Source: Thermoleophilia bacterium (GTDB lineage Bacteria > Actinomycetota > Thermoleophilia > UBA2241). From it: a stretch of 32,366 bases of DNA. Under the pieces are notes generated by a model, which ran no database searches, was not told the DNA's origin, and saw nothing but the letters and a program-made list of their open reading frames with translations. A program made the translations under genes and the position numbers. Of this stretch, positions 16,946 through 26,233 are shown piece after piece. Numbering within the stretch: the stretch's first letter is position 1; every line of letters begins with the position of its first letter. The stretch is taken from NCBI GenBank assembly GCA_016933475.1, contig JAFGAW010000031.1:1-32366 (forward strand). Direction: 5' to 3'.

Positions 16946-19900
16946 GTGACCCCAGTGTCCGGTCTGAACACCCGCCAGCAGGAGCACCTCCGCGGGATCT
17001 TCGACGAGCGCGTCACCTTCGACCGCACCGAGCGTACCCTCTACGGCCACGACATCGCTGCGATCCCCAGTCTCGTCAAGCCGCTCGTCGGCGACACCAC
17101 GCCCGATGCCGTCGTGCAGCCGCGTGGCGAGTCGCAACTCGTCGAGTTCGTGCGCTGGGCGAACGCCGAGCGCATACCGCTGACGCCGCGAGGCAAGGCG
17201 TCGTCCGGCTACGGCGGCGTGATACCCGTGAAGAACGGCGTCGTCGTGGACTTCTACTTCATGAAGGCCGTCCTCAGCGTCGATCCCGACGCCCTCACCG
17301 CGACCGTGCAGCCCGGAATCACCTGGGAGCAGCTCGATCGTGAGCTCAAGAAGCGGGGTCTGACCGTGCGGCTGTACCCGACGTCGTACCCGTCGTCGTC
17401 GGTCGGCGGCTGGCTCGCCCAGGGCGGCGCCGGCATCGGCAGCTACGAGTACGGCTGGTTCCGCGAGAACGTCGTCTCGGCTCGCGTGGTCGACGCCGCC
17501 GGCGAGGTCCGCGAGTACAGCGGCGTCGACCTCGGTCTCATCGCCGACGCCGAGGGCACGACCGGCATCATCAGCGAGGTAACGGTCAAGATCCGCCCCC
17601 TCGAGGAGGAGGCCGTCCTCGCCATCGCCTGCGCCGACGCGCACGACCTCCAGGAGCTCATCGAGAGCATCGCCGCCGCAGACCTGCCGATCTGGTCCAT
17701 GGTCTACATCAATCCGCGCATGGCCGAGATGAAGAACCGCGCCCCGCTCACCGAGCACATGGGTCACCCCGTCGAGGAGCGGGTACTGCTGCCTGCCGCC
17801 TACATCCTCACGCTGGCGTTCGCGCAGAAGGACCGGCCGGCCATCGAGGCCAGACTGGCCGAGCTGATCCGGCCCTGCCAGGCCGAGATCCTGCCGCAGC
17901 GCATCGCCGACCACGAGTGGGAGCACCGTTTCAAGCTCATGGTCGTGAAGCGCCTCGGCCCGTCGCTCGTCCCCTCCGAGGTGGTCGTCCCGCTCGACAC
18001 GCTCGGCGACGTCATGGAGGAGATCGAGCGCAAGGTCGACCAGCCGGTCGTCAAGGAAGGCGTCATCATCAAGAAGGGCGCCCACGGCAAGCCAGAGGTC
18101 GTGATCCTCGGCTTCATCCCCAGTGACCAGCGCAAACTCAGCTACAACTTCGTCTTCGGCCTCGTGCTGACGATCATGAAGATCGCCGAGAAGCACGGCG
18201 GCCGCCCCTACGCGACCGGCATCTACTTCGCCAGCAAAGCCGACGAGATCCTCGGCACCGAGCGCGCCAAGCGGATGAAGGAGCACAAGAAGCAGGTGGA
18301 CCCGAAGGGCATCCTCAACCCGCAGAAGGTCACCGGGAACGGCGCCCTCGGGCGGATGCTGGCGCTGGCGGGCGCCTTCGAGCCGCTGGTGCGGCCCTTC
18401 GGCAACCGCGTCATCACCAAGGTCGGCGAGCGCCCCGAGACCCCGGTGGGCGACGTCCCCGGCGACGTCGCCTGGTACGCGTATGCCTGCTCGCAGTGCG
18501 GCTACTGCGTCGACCAGTGCGACCAGTTCTACGGACGCGGGTGGGAGAGCCAAAGCCCGCGGGGCAAGTGGTTCTGGCTGCGCGAACATATGGAAGGCCG
18601 GGCCGAGTGGGACAACGCCATGGTCGAGACGATGATCGCCTGCACCACCTGCGAACTCTGCAACGCGCGGTGCTCCGCCTCCCTGCCGATCGAGCCCTCC
18701 TGGATGAAGCTCCGCGGCGAGCTCATCGAGGAGCAAGAGCGTATGACGATCCCGCCGTTCGAGATGATGACGGCGGCCCTCATGGACCAGGGCAACATCT
18801 GGGCCGGCTACCGCAAGGACCGGAGCGCCTGGTTCCCCGAAGAGCTCTGGGAGAAGCATGGCCCGCACCACGAGGCCGACACGGTGTACTTCGCCGGCTG
18901 CACCGCGAGCTACGTCGAGGCCGACATCGGCATCGCCAGCGTGAAGATGCTCGACGACGCCGGCGTCGACTTCACCTACCTCGGCGACAAGGAGCTGTGC
19001 TGCGCCACACCGATGCTGGTCTCCGGCAAGTGGGACGAGTTCGAGCGCGTGATGCGGACCAACATCGCCAACGTGAAGAAGGCCGGGGCGACGACCGTCA
19101 CCACGAGCTGCCCTGCCTGCGACATGATGTGGCGCCACGTCTACCCGCAGTGGGCCGAGAAGCTCGGCATCGAGTACGACATCGAAGCTCGCCACTACAC
19201 CGAGCTGATGGCCGAGAAGATCAGAGACGGCGAGTTCACCTTCCCCGAGCGGCCGGACGGCGGCAACGGCCACAAGACCAGGGTCACCTGGCACGACTCG
19301 TGCCACATCGGCCGCGTCAGCGGTATCTACGAGGAGCCGCGCGAGCTCATCAAGGCCGTGCCCGGCACCGAGTTCGTCGAGATGGAGTTCAACCACGAGA
19401 AGGCGCACTGCTGCGGCAGTGTCCTGACCCTGTTGAGCGACCCGCCGGCCGCGCACGACATCGGCAAGGGGCGCCTCGAGGAGGCGATCGAAGCCGGAGC
19501 CGAGAAGGTGCTCGCTCTCTGCCCGTGCTGCGAGTTCCAGCTGCGGGTGAGCGCCGAGAAGCGCGACGTACCCGTCGAGGTCGAGGACCTCGCCCATTAT
19601 GTCGCGCGCGCCTTGGGTCACGAGTTGCCCGACCCGAACCCCGAGGTGCAGCGCCAGTGGGCCGTCTTCGAGGGCATGATCGCTCTCATGACGCCGAAGG
19701 GCTTCGCCGACCTGATGGGCACGATGTGGCCCGAGTTGATCGACGCCATGCCATACAAGATGGGCCCGATGATGCGGGCGATGGGCAGGGTGCCGGGTGT
19801 GCTGACGCTGATGAAGCCGATGTTCCCCGTGCTCTTCCCTCGGCTCCTGCCGAAGATGATGCCGAAGGTCATGCCGACCATGCTCGAGCGCGTCGGCGAA

Positions 19901-20074
19901 CGCATCCCGATGCCCGACTACATGGCCGAGCAGATGCCCGGGATGATGCCCGGCGTCATGGATAACCTGATGCCGCACATGATCGGCGATGTCGTGCCGC
20001 TCGTCACCGACCCGATGATCGCCTACCTGCGCGGCAAGGCCGGGACGACGCACACTGCGGTCGCGGCGCCCTGA
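16946..20074 (+). CDS. FAD-binding oxidase / 4Fe-4S / double CCG-domain oxidoreductase (GlcD-GlpC/HdrD-like fusion) with Met/Pro-rich C-terminal tail
   Basis: FAD_binding_4-like region (PRGKASSGYGGVIPVKNGVVVDF, GGWLAQGGAGIGSYEYG), CSQCGYCVDQCD and CTTCELCNARC Fe-S motifs, two CCG-type regions (GCTASY..ELCCATPM..TSCPACDM; DSCHIGR..AHCCGS..LCPCCEF), then 128 residues with 23 Met. Confidence 0.9.
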   Translation: MTPVSGLNTRQQEHLRGIFDERVTFDRTERTLYGHDIAAIPSLVKPLVGDTTPDAVVQPRGESQLVEFVRWANAERIPLTPRGKASSGYGGVIPVKNGVVVDFYFMKAVLSVDPDALTATVQPGITWEQLDRELKKRGLTVRLYPTSYPSSSVGGWLAQGGAGIGSYEYGWFRENVVSARVVDAAGEVREYSGVDLGLIADAEGTTGIISEVTVKIRPLEEEAVLAIACADAHDLQELIESIAAADLPIWSMVYINPRMAEMKNRAPLTEHMGHPVEERVLLPAAYILTLAFAQKDRPAIEARLAELIRPCQAEILPQRIADHEWEHRFKLMVVKRLGPSLVPSEVVVPLDTLGDVMEEIERKVDQPVVKEGVIIKKGAHGKPEVVILGFIPSDQRKLSYNFVFGLVLTIMKIAEKHGGRPYATGIYFASKADEILGTERAKRMKEHKKQVDPKGILNPQKVTGNGALGRMLALAGAFEPLVRPFGNRVITKVGERPETPVGDVPGDVAWYAYACSQCGYCVDQCDQFYGRGWESQSPRGKWFWLREHMEGRAEWDNAMVETMIACTTCELCNARCSASLPIEPSWMKLRGELIEEQERMTIPPFEMMTAALMDQGNIWAGYRKDRSAWFPEELWEKHGPHHEADTVYFAGCTASYVEADIGIASVKMLDDAGVDFTYLGDKELCCATPMLVSGKWDEFERVMRTNIANVKKAGATTVTTSCPACDMMWRHVYPQWAEKLGIEYDIEARHYTELMAEKIRDGEFTFPERPDGGNGHKTRVTWHDSCHIGRVSGIYEEPRELIKAVPGTEFVEMEFNHEKAHCCGSVLTLLSDPPAAHDIGKGRLEEAIEAGAEKVLALCPCCEFQLRVSAEKRDVPVEVEDLAHYVARALGHELPDPNPEVQRQWAVFEGMIALMTPKGFADLMGTMWPELIDAMPYKMGPMMRAMGRVPGVLTLMKPMFPVLFPRLLPKMMPKVMPTMLERVGERIPMPDYMAEQMPGMMPGVMDNLMPHMIGDVVPLVTDPMIAYLRGKAGTTHTAVAAP

Positions 20075-20091
20075 ACGACACGACGCGTCGA

Positions 20092-20127
20092 GAGGGTCGG
20101 CCCGGCCGGAAGGCCGGGCCGACCCTC
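20092..20127. terminator. Bidirectional terminator-like hairpin between convergent genes
   Basis: GAGGGTCGGCCCGGCC-GGAA-GGCCGGGCCGACCCTC, 16-bp perfect stem, GNRA-type loop. Confidence 0.75.
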
Positions 20128-20167
20128 CGCACGTTCGTAGCCTCGGTGGCCCGGGGTCGCCGTGGGC

Positions 20168-22237
20168 TCAGTCCTTCAGGTAGCGGTCGAACCACTCCAG
20201 CACGAGCTCGAAACGCTGCACGCGGTGCACCGGGCTGCCGGAGCGCGTGAGCTCGTGCGACTCGGCGGGGAAGCGCACCATCTCGACGGGGCGCTTGAGC
20301 AGGCGAAGCGTCACGAAGAGCTGCTCCGCCTGCTCGACCGGGCAGCGCAGGTCGTCCTCCGAGTGCAGGATCATCAGGGGCGTGTGGATGTTCTCAGCGT
20401 ACGTGGTCGGCGACACCTTGAGGTAGCTCTCGATGTCCTCGTAGAGGAAGGCGCCGAGGTAGCCCTTGAAGTCGAAGCCGAAGTCGCTCGAGCCCCACTC
20501 GGAGACGAACTGGTTGACGGCGCGCTCGCTGATCGCCGCCTTGAAGCGGTCGGTGTGGGCGACGATCCACGAGGTCATGTAGCCGCCGTACGAGCCGCCG
20601 ATGACCCCGAGGCGGTCGGGGTCGATGAAGTCGAAGCGACGCAGGGCCTCGTCGACGACCGCCATGCAGTCCTCGTAGTCGACGGAGCCCCAGCCGGGGC
20701 CGAGCTCGCCGGAGCCGCGGATGGCTCGGCCCCACTCCTCCGAGTACCCCGACGAGCCGCGCGGGTTGGAGAACAGGACGACGTAGCCGCCGCCGGCGTA
20801 GACCTGGAACTCGTCGAAGAACTCGTTACCGTACTGCCCGTAGGGCCCACCGTGGATGTTGAGCAGCGCCGGGTACGTGCGGCCCGGCTCGAAGCCGACG
20901 GGCCGCATGACCCAGGCGTCGACCTCGCTGCCGTCCGCCGAGATCGCCGTGAAACGCTCGGCCACGGCGAGCTCGCGGGCGGCGGCGAAGGGCTCGCCGA
21001 CGCGCGTGAGGCGGCGTGCCCCCTCGGTGGCCGCTACGGCCGTCCGGACAGGGTCTGCGGGCGCCGTGCCGGTCGAGATGGGGTCTTCGGTCGCCCCGCC
21101 CGGTCGAGCGGGCTCCGCAGGAGCGAACGGTGCGACGAAGAGCTCGGGCAGCATGGTCGGCTCCGTCGCCGTGTAGACGAGACGGCCGGCGGCGGCGTCG
21201 AAGCCCGTGACGGCGCGCTCGCCGCCGATGGCCAGTTCCGGCGGCTTCGAGCCGTCGACGGCCACGCGGTAGACATGGGTGTTGCCGCCGTCCTCGACGA
21301 GGAAGACGAGGTGCTCGCCGATCCACGCCGGCTCCCGGGGGGTCGGGTACGGGTTGCAGTTGCGGTCGAGCGCCTCCGTGAGCAGTGCCATGTCGCCCGT
21401 GACGGCGTCGACGACGGCGACCTGGGTGTGCTTGGGGTCGTCGAGCATCCCCGGGTAGCGTAGGACGGCGAGCCGGCTCCCGTCGGGCGACCACACGGGG
21501 CCGTCGGTCTGACCGCCGCCGCGCGTCAGCCGGCGCGGCCCCGAGTTCGCTGACGCGACGAGGCCGGGCGCGTCGATCAGGTACACGTCACTCGCCAGCT
21601 CGACGTCCCAGTCGTCGTGACGGGCCGAGACGAAGGCGATGGTCGAGCCGTCCGGAGACCACGCCGGCGCGGTGTCCTCGAAGTCGCCGGCCGTGATCTG
21701 CACGGGCACGCCCGACCCGTCGGCCTTGACGGCGAACAGGTGTTGCGGGCGGTCGACCGTCCAGCCGACGTGCTCGAGCTTGTACTGCAGGCGGGTGATG
21801 CGGCGGGGGGCTCGGCGCTCCTCGTCCTCCTCGTCGTAGGCGGTGTCGGGCACGCGGGCGACGAAGGCGATGGCTGAGCCGTCGGGCGACCACACGGGGT
21901 GCTCGACGTCCTCCTTGAGGCTCGTCAGCTTGCGTGCCTCCCCGCCGTCGACCGGCATGACGTAGAGCTGTGAGACCTTGCCGCTGCGGTTCGAGGTGAA
22001 CGCGAGCCGCGAGCCGTCGGGTGACCAGCGGGGCTCGGCATCGCGCTTCTCGCCCGAGGTGAGCCGCCGCGGCTCGGAGGCACCGTCGAGCGCCGCGAGC
22101 CAGATCGCGCTGCGGTACAGGTTCGCCTCACGGTCCACGCCCCTGACGACGTAGGCGACGGTAGTACCGTCGGGAGAGATGCGGGGGTCGGCGACGCCGG
22201 TCAGTTCGTAGACGTCGTCGGGAAGCATGCCGGTCAT
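20168..22237 (-). CDS. S9 family prolyl oligopeptidase / acylaminoacyl-peptidase with TolB-like propeller
   Basis: Repeated SPDGS propeller motifs, LNIHGGPYGQYGN, GVIGGSYGGYMTSW nucleophile motif, ILHSEDDLRCPVEQAEQLF. Confidence 0.94.
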   Translation of the reverse strand: MTGMLPDDVYELTGVADPRISPDGTTVAYVVRGVDREANLYRSAIWLAALDGASEPRRLTSGEKRDAEPRWSPDGSRLAFTSNRSGKVSQLYVMPVDGGEARKLTSLKEDVEHPVWSPDGSAIAFVARVPDTAYDEEDEERRAPRRITRLQYKLEHVGWTVDRPQHLFAVKADGSGVPVQITAGDFEDTAPAWSPDGSTIAFVSARHDDWDVELASDVYLIDAPGLVASANSGPRRLTRGGGQTDGPVWSPDGSRLAVLRYPGMLDDPKHTQVAVVDAVTGDMALLTEALDRNCNPYPTPREPAWIGEHLVFLVEDGGNTHVYRVAVDGSKPPELAIGGERAVTGFDAAAGRLVYTATEPTMLPELFVAPFAPAEPARPGGATEDPISTGTAPADPVRTAVAATEGARRLTRVGEPFAAARELAVAERFTAISADGSEVDAWVMRPVGFEPGRTYPALLNIHGGPYGQYGNEFFDEFQVYAGGGYVVLFSNPRGSSGYSEEWGRAIRGSGELGPGWGSVDYEDCMAVVDEALRRFDFIDPDRLGVIGGSYGGYMTSWIVAHTDRFKAAISERAVNQFVSEWGSSDFGFDFKGYLGAFLYEDIESYLKVSPTTYAENIHTPLMILHSEDDLRCPVEQAEQLFVTLRLLKRPVEMVRFPAESHELTRSGSPVHRVQRFELVLEWFDRYLKD

Positions 22238-22507
22238 GCGCGGCCTCCGTTCGGTGTGTCGGTGGGAAGCCCGACGCGCGGACGTGCGAGCCGGCCCCGT
22301 CTCGTGATGCCCCTGGGGCGATGGTATACCACCGTCGCGGGCGCCAACGGACCGGGGCGGCCGGTCGCGTGCCGACGGGGAACAGAAAGCTCATCCGGGC
22401 GCCGAGCCGGATGCCGGTGAGGCGTGTCGCGAGAATCGGCCCGGGCGCAGGCCACACCACGCGCGAGCGTGTCGGTCTCGGGACGAGCACGTGAAGGAGA
22501 CATCGCC

Positions 22508-22936
22508 ATGCGATTCGTGATCCTAGTCAAGTCAGACACCGCGACCGAGGCGGGCGCCATGCCCACGGAGAGCGACCTGACTGCAATGAACGAGTTCAAC
22601 GAGCGACTGGCCGAGGCCGGCGTGATGCTCGCCGGCGAGGGGCTCCAGCCGAGCTCCAAGGGCGTACGCGTCCGTTTCGAGGGTGAGCGGCCGACGGTGA
22701 TCAAGGGGCCGTTCTCCGGTCCGAACGATCTCGTCGCCGGGTTCTGGATCTGGCGGGTCGGTTCCCTGGACGAGGCGATCGAGTGGCTGAAGCGCGCACC
22801 CTTCGACGGCGGCGCCGAGGTCGAGATCCGCCAAGTCTTCGAGTCGGAGGACTTCGGCGACGCGATGGCCCCCGAGCTGAGAGAGCGGGAGGATCGGCTG
22901 CGCGCACGGACCGAGGAGCTGAGCAGGGCCTCGTAG
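22508..22936 (+). CDS. YCII-related (YciI-like) domain protein
   Basis: MRFVILVKSD...EFNERLAEAGVMLAGEGLQPSSKGVRV...KGPFSGPNDLVAGFWIWRVGSLDEAIEWLKRAPF; AAGGAG SD. Confidence 0.85.
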   Translation: MRFVILVKSDTATEAGAMPTESDLTAMNEFNERLAEAGVMLAGEGLQPSSKGVRVRFEGERPTVIKGPFSGPNDLVAGFWIWRVGSLDEAIEWLKRAPFDGGAEVEIRQVFESEDFGDAMAPELREREDRLRARTEELSRAS

Positions 22937-23096
22937 CCACCGACTCCGAGGAGCCGGTTAGCACGATGAAGCGGGCCGGCCCTGCGCGGCGAGCGGGCAC
23001 CGTGGGCTGCTTCCGCGCGGGGGCCGGCATATGTGACGGAGTGCGCCGGCTCCCTGTCGGGAACTGCAGGAGAGTCACTCAGCCAAGGAGACGACA

Positions 23097-23513
23097 ATGG
23101 ACAACACCATCGTCTGGGCCGACATCCCAGTCACGGATCTCGATCGCGCCATGAAGTTCTACGGCGCCGTCCTGCAGACGAAGTTCGCGCCCGTTGAGGG
23201 CATGGAGGGCATCGCGCTCGAGGTGCCGCCCGAGGACTTCGACCCTTCGAGCATGGAGCCGCCGTTCCCGGTCAGCTTCGACCTGGCGCTGACGCCGGAC
23301 CACAAGCCGAGCATGGACGGCACTACGATCTACCTGAACGGCCAGGGCGATGCCGAGGGCATGCTCGAGCGCGCGGCGGCCGCCGGCGGCGAGATCCTCG
23401 CGCCGGTCGAGTACATGGGCGAGATGGTCGGCAGCCTCGGGTTCTTCAAGGACTCGGAGGGCAACCGGATCGGCGTGCACAAGCCGCCGGAGATGCCCCC
23501 GCCGCAGAAGTAG
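23097..23513 (+). CDS. VOC (glyoxalase/bleomycin-resistance) superfamily protein
   Basis: MDNTIVWADIPVTDLDRAMKFYGAVLQTKF...GFFKDSEGNRIGVHKP; CCAAGGAGACGACA SD. Confidence 0.88.
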   Translation: MDNTIVWADIPVTDLDRAMKFYGAVLQTKFAPVEGMEGIALEVPPEDFDPSSMEPPFPVSFDLALTPDHKPSMDGTTIYLNGQGDAEGMLERAAAAGGEILAPVEYMGEMVGSLGFFKDSEGNRIGVHKPPEMPPPQK

Positions 23514-23567
23514 CACGGCGCCGGTACCGTGGATCTGGTCCGGCGCCGCCGGCGTGGCAGACGCGAA

Positions 23568-23602
23568 GAGGGGCGGGGCGTGCATCGCACGCCCCGCCCC
23601 TC
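23568..23602. terminator. Bidirectional terminator-like hairpin between convergent genes
   Basis: GAGGGGCGGGGCGTGC-ATC-GCACGCCCCGCCCCTC, 16-bp perfect stem. Confidence 0.75.
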
Positions 23603-23641
23603 CGCACGCTCTGAGCAGACTCCGAGCCTCGGCCGCGTCCC

Positions 23642-24328
23642 TCAGCCGCCGGCGGGCTCGCGCCGGGCGGCCAGGGGCACGAAGCGTACGCTCAGACCCG
23701 TGGGGAGTTTCTCGACCACGGCGACCGTGGGCCCGTCGTCCTCCTCCTCGGGGGAGCTGGCCGTACCGGGGTTCAGGTGCAGCACGCCGTCGATCCACAC
23801 GGCCGACGGCACGTGCTCGTGGCCCGCGACCACGAGGTCGAGGTCGTCGAGGGAGAGCTTGCCGCGCGCGATGCGTTTCTGCAGACGCTTCGGCTTGTGC
23901 CCGACGACGAAGCGGATGCCGTCGACCTCGCCCGCCACCTGACGCGGCAGGTCGCCCACGACATCGGGCCGGTCGAGGTTGCCCGCCACCGCGGTGACGG
24001 GCGCGACCGTCTCGAGCTCGCTCAGGATCGCCGCGTCCATGACGTCGCCGGCGTGGATGATGTGGCGGACACCGGCGAACACCTCGAGCACCTGCGGGTC
24101 GAGGTAGCCGTGCGTGTCTGAGAGCACGCCGATGCGCACGGGAGCGGCGCGCCGAGGGCGCCGGGCGGAGCGGGCGGCCTGCGACGGCTCGGATGCTCCG
24201 GACGACGCGGCGGCCGGAGACGGTTCGGCTTCTTTGTCGGGTGCGGCCGGCGCCGCCGTCTTCGCGGGGTGCTTGGGTTTCGCGGCCTTCGCGGCCTCAC
24301 GCTTCTTCGTGGCACTCTTCTTGACCAT
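23642..24328 (-). CDS. YfcE/MJ0936-type metallophosphoesterase with Lys/Ala/Pro-rich N-terminal extension
   Basis: IGVLSDTHGYLDPQV, IIHAGDVMD, VAGNLDRPDV, VVAGHEHVPSAV; preceded by MVKKSATKKREAAKAAKPKHPAKTAAPAAPDK... Confidence 0.88.
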   Translation of the reverse strand: MVKKSATKKREAAKAAKPKHPAKTAAPAAPDKEAEPSPAAASSGASEPSQAARSARRPRRAAPVRIGVLSDTHGYLDPQVLEVFAGVRHIIHAGDVMDAAILSELETVAPVTAVAGNLDRPDVVGDLPRQVAGEVDGIRFVVGHKPKRLQKRIARGKLSLDDLDLVVAGHEHVPSAVWIDGVLHLNPGTASSPEEEDDGPTVAVVEKLPTGLSVRFVPLAARREPAGG

Positions 24329-24423
24329 GACCGACCCTTCGCGGGCGTTGAGACGCTCATCGTACACCCGCGGCGTGAGCGTGACGTTGGCCGAAGCGGC
24401 GGGGGAAGGGTCAGGCTCGTCGT

Positions 24424-24904
24424 CTACTCCCCGGCGTACGCCCGCTGCAGCGCGGCGAGGTCGAACCTGGTCATCTTCAAGAAGGCCTGGGTGACCCGCG
24501 CCGGCGCCTCGGGGTCCTTCTCGTCCATCATCTCGTCCATGATGGCGGGGACGACCTGCCAGGAGAGACCGTACCTGTCCTTGAGCCAGCCGCACTGGCC
24601 CTCCTGCCCGCCGTCGGCGGTGAGCTTCTCCCAGTAGCAGTCGATCTCTTCCTGCGTCTCACACTTGACCATGAACGAGATCGACTCGTTGAACGTGAAC
24701 CGCGGCCCCGCGCCGATGGCCATGAACTCCTGGCCCAGGAGCTCGAAGTTCACGGTGTCCACCGACCCAGACGGGGTGTCGTGGACCGTCGTGACCTTCG
24801 TGATCCGCGAGTTTCTTGAAGATGGAGGTGTAGAACTCGGCTGCCTCTCTGGCTTCCTTGTCGAACCAGAGGTGCGGCACGATGGTCTGCTTTGTGGCTG
24901 CCAT
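24424..24904 (-). pseudogene. PhnB-like VOC protein with a single-nucleotide frameshift
   Basis: [30 protein letters not shown] in one frame continues as [61 protein letters not shown]... in the next; one extra A in minus-strand AAGAAAC (TTT at 24812-24814 on +). Confidence 0.85.
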
Positions 24905-25058
24905 GGCGACTCTCCTTGGTGGTCCCTGGCCTTCGCATGCACTTGCCTCGGGCGCGGGTCGGACAGTCCCGTTCCGCCTATGCCCGTCAAACGCGACAGC
25001 CGGCGGGAATCGGGCTAGGGTGTCGCCGGATGGTGCGGCAGAAGCGTGGAGGCGCAAC

Positions 25059-25697
25059 GTGGAAGGACAGGCGGGGGTGGCGACGGGCCGGCGCGTGCTC
25101 GTGGCCTACGCGACGAAGTACGGGTCGACGGCCAAGGTGGCGGAGACGGTGGCCGAGGAGCTGCGCGCGGCCGGCTGCGAGGCGGAGGCGCGGAGCGTCT
25201 CAGATGCCGCACCTACGGCGGGCTTCGACGCCGTCGTTGTCGGCGGCCCGATGATCCTGGGCTGGCACAAGGAGGCGGTGAAGTTCGTTAAGGCACGGCG
25301 CGACGTGCTGGCCGCCGTGCCCGTCGCCTACTTCATCACCGCCGCCTCGCTGACCGACGCCGGCGGCGACGCCGTCGACGGCGTGCCCATCGTCAAGGAT
25401 TCGTGGCTGGCCAACGCGCCGTCGCGTCCGGAGAAGCTGAGCTATCGCCAGCGCTACGCCCTGCCGTCGCACTACCTCGGCGACGTGCTCAAGGCGACGG
25501 CGCCGGTGCGCCCGCGCCAGGCGGCGTTCTTCGCCGGCGCCCTCGACCTCACGAAGATGAACCTCTTCGAGAAGCTCTTCGTCATGCTGCTCATTGGCGC
25601 GACGCCCGGCGACGGCCGCCACTGGGACGCGGTGCGCGAGTGGGCGCGCGGCCTGCCGGCGGTGCTCTTCGGGGACGCCGCGGACTCGGGGTCCTGA
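25059..25697 (+). CDS. Flavodoxin-domain protein
   Basis: [31 protein letters not shown]-loop motif, [22 protein letters not shown]. Confidence 0.85.
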   Translation: MEGQAGVATGRRVLVAYATKYGSTAKVAETVAEELRAAGCEAEARSVSDAAPTAGFDAVVVGGPMILGWHKEAVKFVKARRDVLAAVPVAYFITAASLTDAGGDAVDGVPIVKDSWLANAPSRPEKLSYRQRYALPSHYLGDVLKATAPVRPRQAAFFAGALDLTKMNLFEKLFVMLLIGATPGDGRHWDAVREWARGLPAVLFGDAADSGS

Positions 25698-25778
25698 GCA
25701 GCGCAGCTCGCGACACACGGCGCCGCGACTGGCGCACCGGCGTCGGCGGACGCGCTCAGCCCGGCCGCTCGGCGCCGG

Positions 25779-26195
25779 TCACTCCGGCAGCGGCTCCGTG
25801 TCCCAGCCCGACGGCTCGAACGCCGCGCCGACCTCGGCGCCGACGACGAACATGACCGTGCCCGGCTCCCTGGCGACGACGCCGCGCACGGTGGCCGGGT
25901 CGGGCACCCAGAGGAAGCTGCCGGCCGGCGCGTCGATCTCCTCGCCGTCCACCCGGTAGGTCGCGTGTCCGCTGACGATGAGGAAGAGCTCCTCGTGGTT
26001 CGCCTTCGTCTCGTCGTGGTCGTGGGTGAGGATGTCGCCGGCGTACGTGGCCCGCGACAGGTTGGTCCCGAAGGAGGCGATGTCGAAGAAGCGCCGGACG
26101 GGCTTCCACTCGGTTCCCGGCGAGTAGCCCTCCTCGAAGGGGATCTCGTCGATGTGCGCCACTCTCCAGGTCGCGCCCTTCTGCTCAGTACCCAT
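25779..26195 (-). CDS. Cupin-domain protein
   Basis: HDHDETKANHEELFLIVSGHATYRVDGEEIDAPAGSFLWVPDPATVRGVVAREPGTVMFVVG. Confidence 0.82.
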   Translation of the reverse strand: MGTEQKGATWRVAHIDEIPFEEGYSPGTEWKPVRRFFDIASFGTNLSRATYAGDILTHDHDETKANHEELFLIVSGHATYRVDGEEIDAPAGSFLWVPDPATVRGVVAREPGTVMFVVGAEVGAAFEPSGWDTEPLPE

Positions 26196-26233
26196 GCCCG
26201 CCTCCTCGCCGCATCCGACCGTGTCGGTGGAGT

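Noticed and set aside
16919-20053. 1044-aa minus-strand ORF antisense to the FAD/Fe-S gene
   Set aside because: Its translation is His/Asp/Val/Leu-rich low-complexity sequence with no family motif; it mirrors the codon bias of the strong plus-strand gene and is an expected high-GC shadow ORF.
24812-24814. Programmed ribosomal frameshift in the PhnB-like gene
   Set aside because: No classic slippery site plus stimulator is apparent; a one-base indel is the simpler explanation.
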